NCBI RefSeq assembly: GCF_003148475.1
Contig: NZ_QGGG01000012.1
Coordinates: forward strand, 97,022 to 161,021
Origin: Pseudaminobacter salicylatoxidans
Lineage (GTDB): Bacteria; Pseudomonadota; Alphaproteobacteria; Rhizobiales; Rhizobiaceae
DNA length: 64,000 nucleotides
Reading direction: 5' to 3'
The number at the start of each line of letters is the position of its first letter. Position 1 is the first letter of the stretch. The notes beneath the pieces were generated by a model. That model made no database searches. It saw nothing but the letters and a program-made list of their open reading frames with translations, and had not been told where the DNA came from. Positions 22,776 to 29,718 of this stretch are shown piece by piece. The translations under genes and the position numbers were made by a program.

Positions 22776-24290
22776 ATGGAACGTTTGGAGTTGCTCAAGC
22801 GGCTCAGCTTCGGCTCGCAGGTGGCGGAGGATGAGGTGGCGAGGCTGCAGGAGTATTTTGTTCAGACTGATCAGTGGGGCCGGATAGAGCGCGGGGAGGT
22901 CGATATTGTCCGTGGGGATAAAGGAGCCGGAAAGAGCGCCCTTTATCTATTGCTGGACAAGCGAAAGGATAAGTTATTCGACCGACGAGTATTGACCGTT
23001 TCTGCTGAAAACCCAAGGGGAGCAACGGTTTTTAGGGATCTCATGGCTGACCCGCCTGCGTCGGAGCGGGAATTTGTCGTTCTGTGGAAGATTTATCTTC
23101 TATCTCTCATCGCGCACGAGATGCGCGGATACGGCATTGATAGCCAAGGAGTGTCTTCCGTTTTCGGCGCGCTTGAAGATGCGCACCTGCTTGAGAGAGA
23201 GCTTAACCTTGCAGGGCTTTTACGTACTGCGCAGTCGTTTGCTCGTAAGCTACTTGGAATCAAGGCAGTTGAGACTGAAGTTTCTATCGATGCGACAGGG
23301 GTGCCAACCGGCGTCATTGGTCGTATTTCGCTGGCAGAGCCAACGGCAGAATTACGGCAATCTGGCATCAATTCCATTGATGGGATGCTCGCTAAGCTGA
23401 ATCAGGCACTAGCAGATCATGACTATACGATTTGGGTTCTCCTCGACCGCCTCGACGTTGCGTTCGCCGACAGTCATGATCTTGAGGCGAATGCCATTCG
23501 GGCCCTTATCAGGACTTACGGTGATTTTCGTGCCTTTGAACGGTTTTCGCTTAAGATATTCCTTCGCGAAGATATTTGGGATCGGGTGACGGAAAAGGGT
23601 TTCCGTGAGGCGAGCCACGTGACCCGCTACGAGGTGATGAGATGGACATCTCCAATGTTGCTCAACCTGATCCTTCGAAGAATTCTCAGCAACGATGTCC
23701 TTAATCAAGAGTACGGCATCAACAAGGAAGATGTTCTTGGTGATGCCGAAAAGCAGAGTGAACTCTTCAATCGTGTGTTTCCTCCTCAAGTGGAGCAAGG
23801 ATCTCGTAAAGCGGCAACTTTTGATTGGATGATTGGTCGATGCGCAGACGGTAGTGGGAAAACCGCTCCGAGAGAGCTTATCCATCTGCTTAATTGTCTG
23901 CGGGACGAGGAAATTCGTCGCCTGGAACGTGGCGAACAAGTGGCGCCTGATGAGCAGTTGTTCGATCGGTCGGTGTTCAAGCTGGCGTTGCCAATGGTTT
24001 CGGATACTCGGTTGAATACGTACCTCTATGCGGAATATCCGGACGAACGCCCATTCCTCGAAAAGCTTAGAGGTGAAAAGAGCGAACAATATCCTGAAAG
24101 CCTGTCAGAGATATGGAATATGAGCCGTGACGAGGCTCTAAGTAAGGCTCAATTCCTTGAAAAACTTGGGTTCTTTCAAATGAGGGGGACGCGCGCTGAA
24201 CCGTCATTTTGGGTGCCGTTCCTGTATCGGGATGCTCTCAACTTGATTCAGGGTAAGGCGGGTGGCGGAGTTAGTGACGACGAAGACTAA
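22776..24290 (+). CDS. P-loop ATPase (Sll1717-type), candidate accessory/defence gene
   Basis: 504 aa. A Walker A motif GDKGAGKSALYLLL lies at about residues 48-61 and a Walker B hhhhD (IWVLLDRLD) at about 220-228; an arginine-rich LREDIWDRV segment follows. The architecture resembles the Sll1717/KAP-like P-loop ATPases. Base composition and codon use are clearly more AT-rich than neighbouring genes, a sign of recent acquisition. An in-frame ATG at 22686 with a strong AAGGAAGG site is an alternative start adding 30 residues of unconvincing sequence. In this position it could act in superinfection exclusion or abortive infection; that is inference. Confidence 0.8.
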   Translation: MERLELLKRLSFGSQVAEDEVARLQEYFVQTDQWGRIERGEVDIVRGDKGAGKSALYLLLDKRKDKLFDRRVLTVSAENPRGATVFRDLMADPPASEREFVVLWKIYLLSLIAHEMRGYGIDSQGVSSVFGALEDAHLLERELNLAGLLRTAQSFARKLLGIKAVETEVSIDATGVPTGVIGRISLAEPTAELRQSGINSIDGMLAKLNQALADHDYTIWVLLDRLDVAFADSHDLEANAIRALIRTYGDFRAFERFSLKIFLREDIWDRVTEKGFREASHVTRYEVMRWTSPMLLNLILRRILSNDVLNQEYGINKEDVLGDAEKQSELFNRVFPPQVEQGSRKAATFDWMIGRCADGSGKTAPRELIHLLNCLRDEEIRRLERGEQVAPDEQLFDRSVFKLALPMVSDTRLNTYLYAEYPDERPFLEKLRGEKSEQYPESLSEIWNMSRDEALSKAQFLEKLGFFQMRGTRAEPSFWVPFLYRDALNLIQGKAGGGVSDDED

Positions 24291-24326
24291 AATAAATGCA
24301 TCGTCGTTCATGCGCGCCGCTACCTT

Positions 24327-24524
24327 TCAGACCGCTTCCCCCTTTAACCCCTTGCGCTGTGCGTCGATTTCGATCCAGTCACCGGGCTCGACCGGAAATC
24401 TAAACCTACGCGCCCCTGCCGCCTTCGTATCCTCGGGTACCTTTACACCATCACTGGATGATGCAGGTCCCCGGCCAGTCACTGCACTGGCGGCCGGCGC
24501 AACCAGTCGATACTGCAGCGACAA
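24327..24524 (-). CDS. uncertain small ORF overlapping a lipoprotein gene
   Basis: Up to 65 aa. The C-terminal half (RRFRFPVEPGDWIEIDAQRKGLKG) is protein-like, but the TTG start lies inside the lipoprotein gene in another frame and the N-terminal part is low-complexity. An internal GTG could give about 49 aa. Possibly the distal gene of the 24999-24327 operon. Confidence 0.4.
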   Translation of the reverse strand: MSLQYRLVAPAASAVTGRGPASSSDGVKVPEDTKAAGARRFRFPVEPGDWIEIDAQRKGLKGEAV

Positions 24525-24579
24525 GAGCCAAGCTAAGCAGGATCGCGGCAGTTCTGATTGATGGGAGTATCATCTTCAT
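24451..24579 (-). CDS. 42-aa lipoprotein
   Basis: The frame MKMILPSIRTAAILLSLALV continues to an STGC lipobox (Cys about residue 28), leaving a mature peptide of about 15 residues with two more cysteines. GAGGG lies five bases upstream of the ATG, and the gene begins five bases after the stop at 24584. The length resembles small entericidin- or Rz1-like lipoproteins, but the early location does not suggest lysis. Confidence 0.6.
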   Translation of the reverse strand: MKMILPSIRTAAILLSLALVAAVSTGCAGRQCSDWPGTCIIQ

Positions 24580-24583
24580 GCCC

Positions 24584-24766
24584 TCACGCGTTCCCCGCCG
24601 TTTCCGCATCCGCGGCAAGCTCGTGCTCGAGTTCCAGATAACCGTTGCTGATCAGCCAGTCACGCAGCGCGGCCGCGGCGGCCTCGTCCAGCGATAACCC
24701 GCGCTCGTTGGCGAGGCGGCGAAGGGCAAGGCGTTCATTGGTGGAAAGTTCCAGTGAAGACTTCAC
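24584..24766 (-). CDS. small helical protein (ribbon-helix-helix-like)
   Basis: 60 aa. The pattern LSTNERLALRRLANERGLSLDEAAAAALRDWLISNG reads like a short antitoxin-type or ribbon-helix-helix domain, but the beta strand is not obvious. It overlaps the upstream gene by four bases. Confidence 0.65.
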   Translation of the reverse strand: MKSSLELSTNERLALRRLANERGLSLDEAAAAALRDWLISNGYLELEHELAADAETAGNA

Positions 24767-24999
24767 GGCCGCAACTGCGCCTCGATCACCTCGCGCGCCG
24801 CTTCGAATACATGGCGCATCTCAGGTTCAGTCCCCTGATGTGTTTCGAGCAGAAGCAGGGCGTTTTCGTAGAGATCCCGAACCTCTTGATCGGATAGGAG
24901 GCCTTTCGAAGCCAGCGTACCTATCAACGATGCAAGCGTTGCAGCGGATGCAAGGTCGCTGGCGGCAACCGCATCTATACGAGGATCCCGTTTTGCCAT
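24763..24999 (-). CDS. hypothetical helical phage protein
   Basis: 78 aa, with alanine-rich helix pairs (SDLASAATLASLIGTLASKG, ALLLLETHQG, FEAAREVIEAQL). AAGGAGAG precedes ATG 24999. Similar proteins occur in rhizobial prophages; function unknown. Confidence 0.68.
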   Translation of the reverse strand: MAKRDPRIDAVAASDLASAATLASLIGTLASKGLLSDQEVRDLYENALLLLETHQGTEPEMRHVFEAAREVIEAQLRP

Positions 25000-25011
25000 C
25001 CCAAGCTCTCC

Positions 25012-25104
25012 TTAGGCCTTCAGCTTTTTCCCGCGCCACGCTGTCGGTGGCGGTGCCGTCTGCCCACGCTCCGATAGGCATTCGTTGAAGCGAGCCGGTG
25101 CCAT
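25012..25104 (-). CDS. 30-aa ORF, possible gene remnant
   Basis: MAPARFNECLSERGQTAPPP continues to AWRGKKLKA. The beginning (ARFNECL) and end (PPP.AWRGKK) resemble the two ends of a common small rhizobial helix-turn-helix protein, with the middle missing. It may be a deletion relic or a leader peptide. Confidence 0.3.
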   Translation of the reverse strand: MAPARFNECLSERGQTAPPPTAWRGKKLKA

Positions 25105-25118
25105 GCAGAAATCTCCAC

Positions 25119-25670
25119 TTACCTTCCGCCGCGGATGAGGTGTACCACCTCGATTGCTTTTGCAAAGCCGTCCAATGATATCGTCTCATCACGCGTGTAG
25201 TCATATGGCCACTCATAGCGGCGCGTGGTCATCGAACTGCCGGTTTTCATTTGTGGCAGGATGCTGGCGGCTGCTACGCAACCTTCGTTGTCGGTCTGTA
25301 TCGGCGCATCTGAATCAACACGGATCATTCCGTGTCTGCCGGGGAAATCATGCCCCATGATGCACACCGACTGCGGTGACGCTGCTGATCCGTAGTAGAC
25401 GAAGGGACCACCGGTTTTTGAGGATATATTGCAGTCGCGCTTATCCGTCATGGCGTCGACGCGGCAATCGATAGACCAGCCATATCCAGTGAGACGGGGA
25501 GAGACGTGTGCGCTTCCATCTGGATAGCGCGCTATTTTGAACCCATCCTCAATTGTTTCCGTGCCGCCGTACTTGGCGGTTATCTGCGCAGAGGATGTTG
25601 GAGGTGGTGGTGCGGCTACGCAGCCGGCAACAATTATGAACAATGCCGGTCCACAGATGCGTGGTCTCAT
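25119..25670 (-). CDS. putative lipoprotein, unknown function
   Basis: 183 aa. The N-terminus is a lipoprotein signal (ALFIIVAGCVAAPPPPTSS, Cys about residue 17). The mature domain has four cysteines in pairs (SIDCRVDAMTDKRDC; SVCIMGHDFPGR; EGC) and ends SLDGFAKAIEVV, reminiscent of periplasmic IalB-like proteins. It is a likely lysogenic-conversion gene acting in the envelope. It leads a leftward cassette that runs to 24327. Confidence 0.75.
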   Translation of the reverse strand: MRPRICGPALFIIVAGCVAAPPPPTSSAQITAKYGGTETIEDGFKIARYPDGSAHVSPRLTGYGWSIDCRVDAMTDKRDCNISSKTGGPFVYYGSAASPQSVCIMGHDFPGRHGMIRVDSDAPIQTDNEGCVAAASILPQMKTGSSMTTRRYEWPYDYTRDETISLDGFAKAIEVVHLIRGGR

Positions 25671-25736
25671 TCCAAAGCCCTCCCCGAACCCAGGTTCAGC
25701 ATTGCCCGCTAGACGCGAACCTGCAAGCAGGAATTG

Positions 25737-26012
25737 CTACTTTTTCTTGCTGGCCTCGGCCTGTTTCCGACGGTCCTTTGCTAGAATGCGAGCCGCCGCA
25801 ATCAGCGTCGCTTGGTCAGCTGCGCTTAGCGTGTCCATCAGTGGTTTGAGGATTTCCGCCAGCCGCACCACGGCATCGTCTGGGCCCAATGTGCGTTCGA
25901 GCCGCTGCACTATTTCCTTGTTCAGGCTTTCGCCCGCTGCGCGTGCTTCCAACTCGTCTTTGATACGCTTTGGCATACGGACATGGAAATGTGCGATCTC
26001 AGGCTTTGTCAT
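25737..26012 (-). CDS. Arc-like ribbon-helix-helix regulator
   Basis: 91 aa. The Arc/MetJ pattern is visible at about residues 5-50: AHFHVRMPKRIKDELEARAAGESLNKEIVQRLERTL. The C-terminal helix (ATLIAAARILAKDRRK) is an oligomerisation candidate. ATG 26012 is preferred over the longer frame because homology starts there. A palindrome about 52 bp upstream (26064-26079) may be its own operator. Confidence 0.85.
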   Translation of the reverse strand: MTKPEIAHFHVRMPKRIKDELEARAAGESLNKEIVQRLERTLGPDDAVVRLAEILKPLMDTLSAADQATLIAAARILAKDRRKQAEASKKK

Positions 26013-26063
26013 GCCTGACTTATCGCCGAAATGCCGCACGGCTGAAATGGTTCCAAAAACGCG

Positions 26064-26079
26064 ATTGTGGAACCACAAT
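26064..26079. promoter_or_regulatory. palindrome, candidate Arc-like operator
   Basis: ATTGTGG-AA-CCACAAT, 7-bp arms, upstream of the Arc-like gene. A second TGGTTCC/GGAACCA pairing (26048-26054 with 26070-26076 region) overlaps it. Confidence 0.55.
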
Positions 26080-26225
26080 ACCCGCTATTCACAGGTAGTC
26101 CCTAAAGGTTGAGCGGTTTTGTTAACCGGTCATTGGGTGCGTCACCTGCCACGATGGTTGACAGGGCGGCGAGGACAATGTTCCTATTCTGTTCTGGTTT
26201 GATTGCGTGGGTTGGGAGGATCGTT

Positions 26226-26471
26226 GTGAAGGATGAATACACGGAAGACATCGAAGCCGTAACGATCAACCGACGTTCGATGTTTGCCGGGCTGCTGGCG
26301 CTGCCGGTCGCGGGGTCGGCGCATGCCGAAATTGATCCGTTTGAAAGAGTCAGGCGGGATGCGGAAGCGCTGGCGGCTTCAATGACTATCGCCTTCGGCG
26401 GGAAATGGTCACATCAGGTTGGCAGTACCTTCGCTCTTATCCAGAAGGAATTCTCAGAGCCGCCTCGATAA
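26226..26471 (+). CDS. small protein with export-like signal
   Basis: 81 aa. NRRSMFAGLLALPVAGSAHAE (about residues 14-34) looks like a twin-arginine-type or Sec signal with an AHA cleavage site. The remainder is short (DPFERVRRDAEALAASMTI). GTG 26226 has GGGAGGA upstream. Its end overlaps the CI-like gene's end (convergent). Function unknown. Confidence 0.6.
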   Translation: MKDEYTEDIEAVTINRRSMFAGLLALPVAGSAHAEIDPFERVRRDAEALAASMTIAFGGKWSHQVGSTFALIQKEFSEPPR

Positions 26472-26775
26472 TGCTCATAACATGAGCGCGCCGATCCCCC
26501 TCTAATTTCTCGGCTTGCTCGAATAGCTGGACAAGGCTGTCGGGACGACTCGGATTTTGCATCAACAGTTGAGCCGGGCTGCACCGATATACTTCAGCGA
26601 TGGCCTCAAGGATTCGCTGCGAATAAGGACTGTCCTTGGTCTCGATCTTTGAGATGGTGGTGCGCGATAAATTGATACGCTCCGCCAACTCTTCCTGATC
26701 GAGTTTGAAATGCTCGCGCCACTCCTTGAGGAAATGATTGCCGAGCGGGCGTAGGTCTTTTTTCACAGGGGCCAT
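26437..26775 (-). CDS. XRE/CI-like phage repressor
   Basis: 112 aa. A helix-turn-helix is at about residues 18-70: LDQEELAERINLSRTTISKIETKDS then the IAEVYRCSPAQLL helix. The C-terminal helix is short with no peptidase domain, so it is not a LexA-type cleavable repressor. It is divergent from the Cro-like gene, making the classical lysogeny switch. ATG 26775 is the family-like start (MAPVKKDLRPL). Confidence 0.85.
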   Translation of the reverse strand: MAPVKKDLRPLGNHFLKEWREHFKLDQEELAERINLSRTTISKIETKDSPYSQRILEAIAEVYRCSPAQLLMQNPSRPDSLVQLFEQAEKLEGDRRAHVMSIIEAALRIPSG

Positions 26776-26832
26776 ATTCACATCTTTGCATCGCGACAAA
26801 AGACGGTCCATGCAATGTCATTCACATTGTGC

Positions 26833-26861
26833 TTGACATTCACGTTCATCACATTCACATT
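26833..26861 (+). promoter_or_regulatory. putative rightward early promoter
   Basis: TTGACA (26833-26838), 17-bp spacer, CACATT (26856-26861). The start of transcription would fall about at 26868, at the ATG of the Cro-like gene (26869), implying a leaderless message; no ribosome site precedes that ATG. Confidence 0.45.
26844..26858. promoter_or_regulatory. shared operator-like word, copy 2
   Basis: GTTCATCACATTCAC within the spacer/-10 of the rightward promoter, exact complement of the word at 21492-21506. Confidence 0.55.
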
Positions 26862-26868
26862 TGCCGCC

Positions 26869-27078
26869 ATGACCAAGTTGGCGGAATACCTCAACAGCAT
26901 CGAAATCACCGACGCAGCCTTTGCTGCAAAGGTCGGATGCGATCGCTCGATGATCACGAAGCTCCGGGCCGGAAAGGCGACGCCCTCGCTCCGACTAGCG
27001 GCTGCGATCAGTCGCGAAACCGGGCTGCCGATTGAGGCTCTGATCGTCGTCGCCGCCACTTCCGGAGAAGCGGCATGA
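26869..27078 (+). CDS. Cro-like XRE DNA-binding protein
   Basis: 69 aa, almost entirely one helix-turn-helix domain: ITDAAFAAKVGCDRSMITKLRAGKATPSLRLAAAISRETGL. It is the first gene of the rightward early operon and divergent from the CI-like repressor. No ribosome site is present before ATG 26869, consistent with leaderless translation. The end overlaps the ParB-like gene by four bases. Confidence 0.85.
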   Translation: MTKLAEYLNSIEITDAAFAAKVGCDRSMITKLRAGKATPSLRLAAAISRETGLPIEALIVVAATSGEAA

Positions 27079-28481
27079 CCTCCTACGGCGAGATCAAGTC
27101 GGGCGAGGTGACGGCGGCCGAAGATCACGGCGTTGCCCTCGACGTGATCCAGATCGATGGCGGCACACAATCCCGTGCTGCGCTCAACGATCAGGTCGTC
27201 AACGACTATGCCGACGCGATCAAGGCCGGCGCGACGTTCCCGCCGATCGTCGTATTCTACGATGGAAAGGCGCACTGGCTGGCCGATGGCTTCCATCGCT
27301 TCCATGCCTGTCAGAGGGCGGGCCGGACCAGCATCGCCGCCGATATCCGCCAAGGCACCCGCCGCGATGCGATCCTGCACAGCGTCGGCGCGAACGAAAC
27401 GCATGGCCTTCGTCGAACCAACGACGACAAGCGCCGCGCCGTCCTGACCCTGCTGAACGATGCCGAATGGGGCAAGTGGACAGATCGCGAGATAGCACGG
27501 AGATGCGCGGTCAGTCCGCAGACGGTCGCGAATGTGCGAGCAGATACTGTCCAAAATGGACAGTCTGACGAACGGACCTACGTCCACCCGAAGACGGGCA
27601 AGCCGACGACGATGAAGACGGCGGGCATCAATGCCAGCCGCAAGAACGCACGAGAGGCCCTCGTAAACGATGAGCCATCCCCGGAGGCAGGTCCGCAAGC
27701 CGAAGCCTCCCTTGCCGGGACAGGTGCCGGGACGCTTGCGGATCGTGAGGGCCGCCCTGAAGGGGAGGCGGCCTCGGTCGACCTCCCCGCCATTTCCAAA
27801 GCCGAGCGCGATGCCGATGCCATTCAGGGCGAATACGACCGCGCCTGCGACGATGGCCAGGCGCTGTTCCTGGCTCGAAACAATCTGACCAATTCGCCGG
27901 AAACGGCAGACGAGATGGTGGGCGGCTTTCCGGTTGCTGCAGCGCCATATCATGCGGAGGAAACCGGCGGGCTGCCCGAGCACGATAATAAAGACGGGCA
28001 TCGGACCTCGGATGCAGGGGTGACGGGCGGAGAGAGTGCCGCCGATGACGGACGGGACGTTGAAGCCACTGGTGGAGCGGCGTCCGTCATCACCTATTCC
28101 CATTCGGCTGCCCCCGCAGTCGAGGCCGTGGCGGATCCCCAAGCCCCCCAAGTCGCCACGGCCGAAAATTCCCCTGACCCGCATAACTCCGGGGGCGCGA
28201 CGGCCGTCCCGGCAACCCAAGCACTGCAGATTCCGGCGCAAAATGACGATGCCCCTCGCGTCGTCGGTCAGGGCGGCCCAGAGCCGGTGAACATCATCGG
28301 ACATGCAGTGCAAGAGGACGTCAGCGCGGCACAGGCCGGTAATGAGGTCGGACGTGCGAGCGAGGCTACCGTCACCAATTCCAAGCCGGACTGTCTGAAC
28401 CCGGATAGCTGCAGCCTTCATTTCACATCGGCCCTTTGCTGGAAGTGCAACGACGCGCGGACGCGGAGGAAGTTGGCATGA
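27075..28481 (+). CDS. ParB-like nuclease-domain protein
   Basis: 468 aa. The ParB N-terminal domain lies at about residues 22-115 (DVIQIDGGTQSRAALND, FPPIVVFYDGKAHWLADGFHRFHA with the GFHR signature, EIRQGT-like continuation) and a helix-turn-helix at about 135-155 (WTDREIARRCAVSPQTVANVR). A long Ala/Glu/Gly-rich linker (about 195-440) leads to a C-terminal four-cysteine/histidine segment (CLNPDSCSLHF ... CWKCNDA) that may bind zinc. Role in phage transcription or partition is open; CTPase activity is possible in this fold. Confidence 0.85.
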   Translation: MTSYGEIKSGEVTAAEDHGVALDVIQIDGGTQSRAALNDQVVNDYADAIKAGATFPPIVVFYDGKAHWLADGFHRFHACQRAGRTSIAADIRQGTRRDAILHSVGANETHGLRRTNDDKRRAVLTLLNDAEWGKWTDREIARRCAVSPQTVANVRADTVQNGQSDERTYVHPKTGKPTTMKTAGINASRKNAREALVNDEPSPEAGPQAEASLAGTGAGTLADREGRPEGEAASVDLPAISKAERDADAIQGEYDRACDDGQALFLARNNLTNSPETADEMVGGFPVAAAPYHAEETGGLPEHDNKDGHRTSDAGVTGGESAADDGRDVEATGGAASVITYSHSAAPAVEAVADPQAPQVATAENSPDPHNSGGATAVPATQALQIPAQNDDAPRVVGQGGPEPVNIIGHAVQEDVSAAQAGNEVGRASEATVTNSKPDCLNPDSCSLHFTSALCWKCNDARTRRKLA

Positions 28482-28915
28482 GGCGCGGCCTGAAAGACGA
28501 CTTCCTGGCCTATGTGAAGCGCAACCCGCACGCCAACACGCGTGAAATAGCTGCGGCGCTGGATTGTCACGAAGCCTACGTGCGCAGCACTGCGCGCCGG
28601 CAGGGCATCAGGCTCGCGTCGAACGGCAGGCGCGGGCGCCCTGTCGCAGCTGCACCTAAATTTTCGCGTCCCCGCCTTCGCATCAAAGAATTTCGTGGCA
28701 CGCCCGAGCAATACGATGCGCTGGCCCGGAAGGTCGCGCTCGTGGACCTTGAGCATCGCGATTGCAGGTGGCCGGTCGGCGATCCGAGGGACACGGATTT
28801 CGGTTTCTGCGGTCATATCAAGGAGCCCGGAAAGCCTTACTGCGCCCATCATCAGCGGCGGAGTGAAGGTGGCGGAACGCCGGCAGGGCGAAGTGCGCAT
28901 CGGGTGCAGGCATGA
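28478..28915 (+). CDS. GcrA-like regulator
   Basis: 145 aa. The N-terminal part has a helix-turn-helix (HANTREIAAALDCHEAYVRSTARRQG); the C-terminal part carries the GcrA signature CRWPVGDPRDTDFGFCGHI ... PYCAHH. Bacterial GcrA works with sigma-70 at promoters sensitive to CcrM adenine methylation. A phage version might redirect the host cell-cycle programme or late phage transcription. ATG 28478 overlaps the ParB-like stop by four bases. Confidence 0.82.
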   Translation: MRRGLKDDFLAYVKRNPHANTREIAAALDCHEAYVRSTARRQGIRLASNGRRGRPVAAAPKFSRPRLRIKEFRGTPEQYDALARKVALVDLEHRDCRWPVGDPRDTDFGFCGHIKEPGKPYCAHHQRRSEGGGTPAGRSAHRVQA

Positions 28916-29085
28916 CCGCGCTCTGGCTCGCCTCACTGCTCATAGCCTTCGGTGCCGGATGGACCGGATCGCGCATAGCAATCCGCCAGCGTCAGGCTGC
29001 GCGTCGTGAGCCTGCGTTCCAACTCGGCAACCCGCTGGGCCTCCATCCGTGTGAGTACACGGCGTTCTGGGAGGCCCAGCGATGA
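28912..29085 (+). CDS. small membrane protein
   Basis: 57 aa starting with one hydrophobic segment (ALWLASLLIAFGAGWTG) followed by a basic stretch (RIAIRQRQAARR). It overlaps the GcrA-like gene by four bases. A protein-like frame on the other strand (28933-29187) covers most of it, so only one is probably expressed strongly. Confidence 0.5.
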   Translation: MTALWLASLLIAFGAGWTGSRIAIRQRQAARREPAFQLGNPLGLHPCEYTAFWEAQR

Positions 29086-29187
29086 AGCGAATGGATCATC
29101 GTCGTTGTCGTGGCGCGGTCGCGCCGACCACAGGGGCAGTTCGAGTTGCGCTGAAACACTCACTTCCCGGTGCAGTTTCAGGCGCAT
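28933..29187 (-). CDS. opposite-strand hypothetical protein
   Basis: 84 aa. LPERRVLTRMEAQRVAELER and RRLTTRSLTLADCYARS look like real coiled or helical segments; AAGGA lies about eight bases before ATG 29187, and third-position GC is high. It conflicts with the rightward gene at 28912-29085. Single opposite-strand genes occur elsewhere in this operon. Confidence 0.45.
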   Translation of the reverse strand: MRLKLHREVSVSAQLELPLWSARPRHDNDDDPFASSLGLPERRVLTRMEAQRVAELERRLTTRSLTLADCYARSGPSGTEGYEQ

Positions 29188-29327
29188 TCTTCAATCCTTT
29201 CATTGACTTGGTTCTGGACTACTCCGCGGGGGCTCCCCGCTTAGTCGCTGCGGTCGACGGACACGATCATGGCGAAAGGGAAATCGTAAATGTCCGAAAA
29301 GGCGTCGGAGAAATCCAAAATGTCTGA
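29082..29327 (+). CDS. doubtful ORF
   Basis: 81 aa frame that begins in an ATGA overlap with the small membrane protein gene, but its codon use has low third-position GC and the product (DHRRCRGAVAPTTGAVRVAL) is not protein-like. Retained only because the operon is otherwise gap-free here. Confidence 0.2.
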   Translation: MKRMDHRRCRGAVAPTTGAVRVALKHSLPGAVSGAFFNPFIDLVLDYSAGAPRLVAAVDGHDHGEREIVNVRKGVGEIQNV

Positions 29328-29676
29328 GTTGGTTTTTGCGTCTCGGATGATGCGCGAAGTCATCGCGCCTCCCGGCATTGCGGGCAGCAAGAGCGAGCGC
29401 GTCCGAGAGGCTGCCCGCCGGCTCCGCTGGAAATACAGCCGCGCTCTTTCCGTCTGGTACGCCGACGAGCGCGTGTCTCTCAAGCCGCACGAGCTGCGGG
29501 AAATCGAGGAAGCTTCAGGTGTCAGATACGGCAAACAAGAGGTCAGCGAGATCGACGAACTCATCAGCCGGGCGGGTGCCCTGCTGGAGAGCCAGGACGC
29601 GGATTTCCATGGCGCGTTCATTGCTGCGGTGCGCGCGTTCGCTGGCGCTTTGGCTCGCTCCAGAACTGAGAGGTGA
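29290..29676 (+). CDS. hypothetical phage protein (SRMMREVIAPPG type)
   Basis: 128 aa. ASRMMREVIAPPGIAGSKSERVREAARRLRWKYSRALSVWYAD is a block seen in many rhizobial prophage early proteins; it looks helical and basic, possibly DNA-binding. The C-terminal half is a helix (EIDELISRAGALLE). Function unknown. Confidence 0.75.
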   Translation: MSEKASEKSKMSELVFASRMMREVIAPPGIAGSKSERVREAARRLRWKYSRALSVWYADERVSLKPHELREIEEASGVRYGKQEVSEIDELISRAGALLESQDADFHGAFIAAVRAFAGALARSRTER

Positions 29677-29718
29677 AGGTCGTTTCGACCGGCGCTTTAA
29701 CCCACGAAAGGACGTGAA

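Larger units (their letters stand above)
26776..26868. promoter_or_regulatory. CI/Cro switch region with repeated CATTCAC words
   Basis: The 93-bp region between divergent regulators contains several ATTCAC-type words: 26819-26825 region, 26837-26843 region and 26852-26860, with TTCACAT again near 26777. They are candidate operators for CI-like and Cro-like proteins. Confidence 0.65.

Noticed and set aside
24451..24579. Lipoprotein as an outer-membrane spanin (Rz1)
   Set aside because: It is in the early/lysogenic region, has no membrane-anchored partner and is not near holin or endolysin genes.
26778..28421. 547-codon minus-strand frame
   Set aside because: Antisense to the Cro-like and ParB-like genes; content has no family motifs and the sense strand has clear domains.
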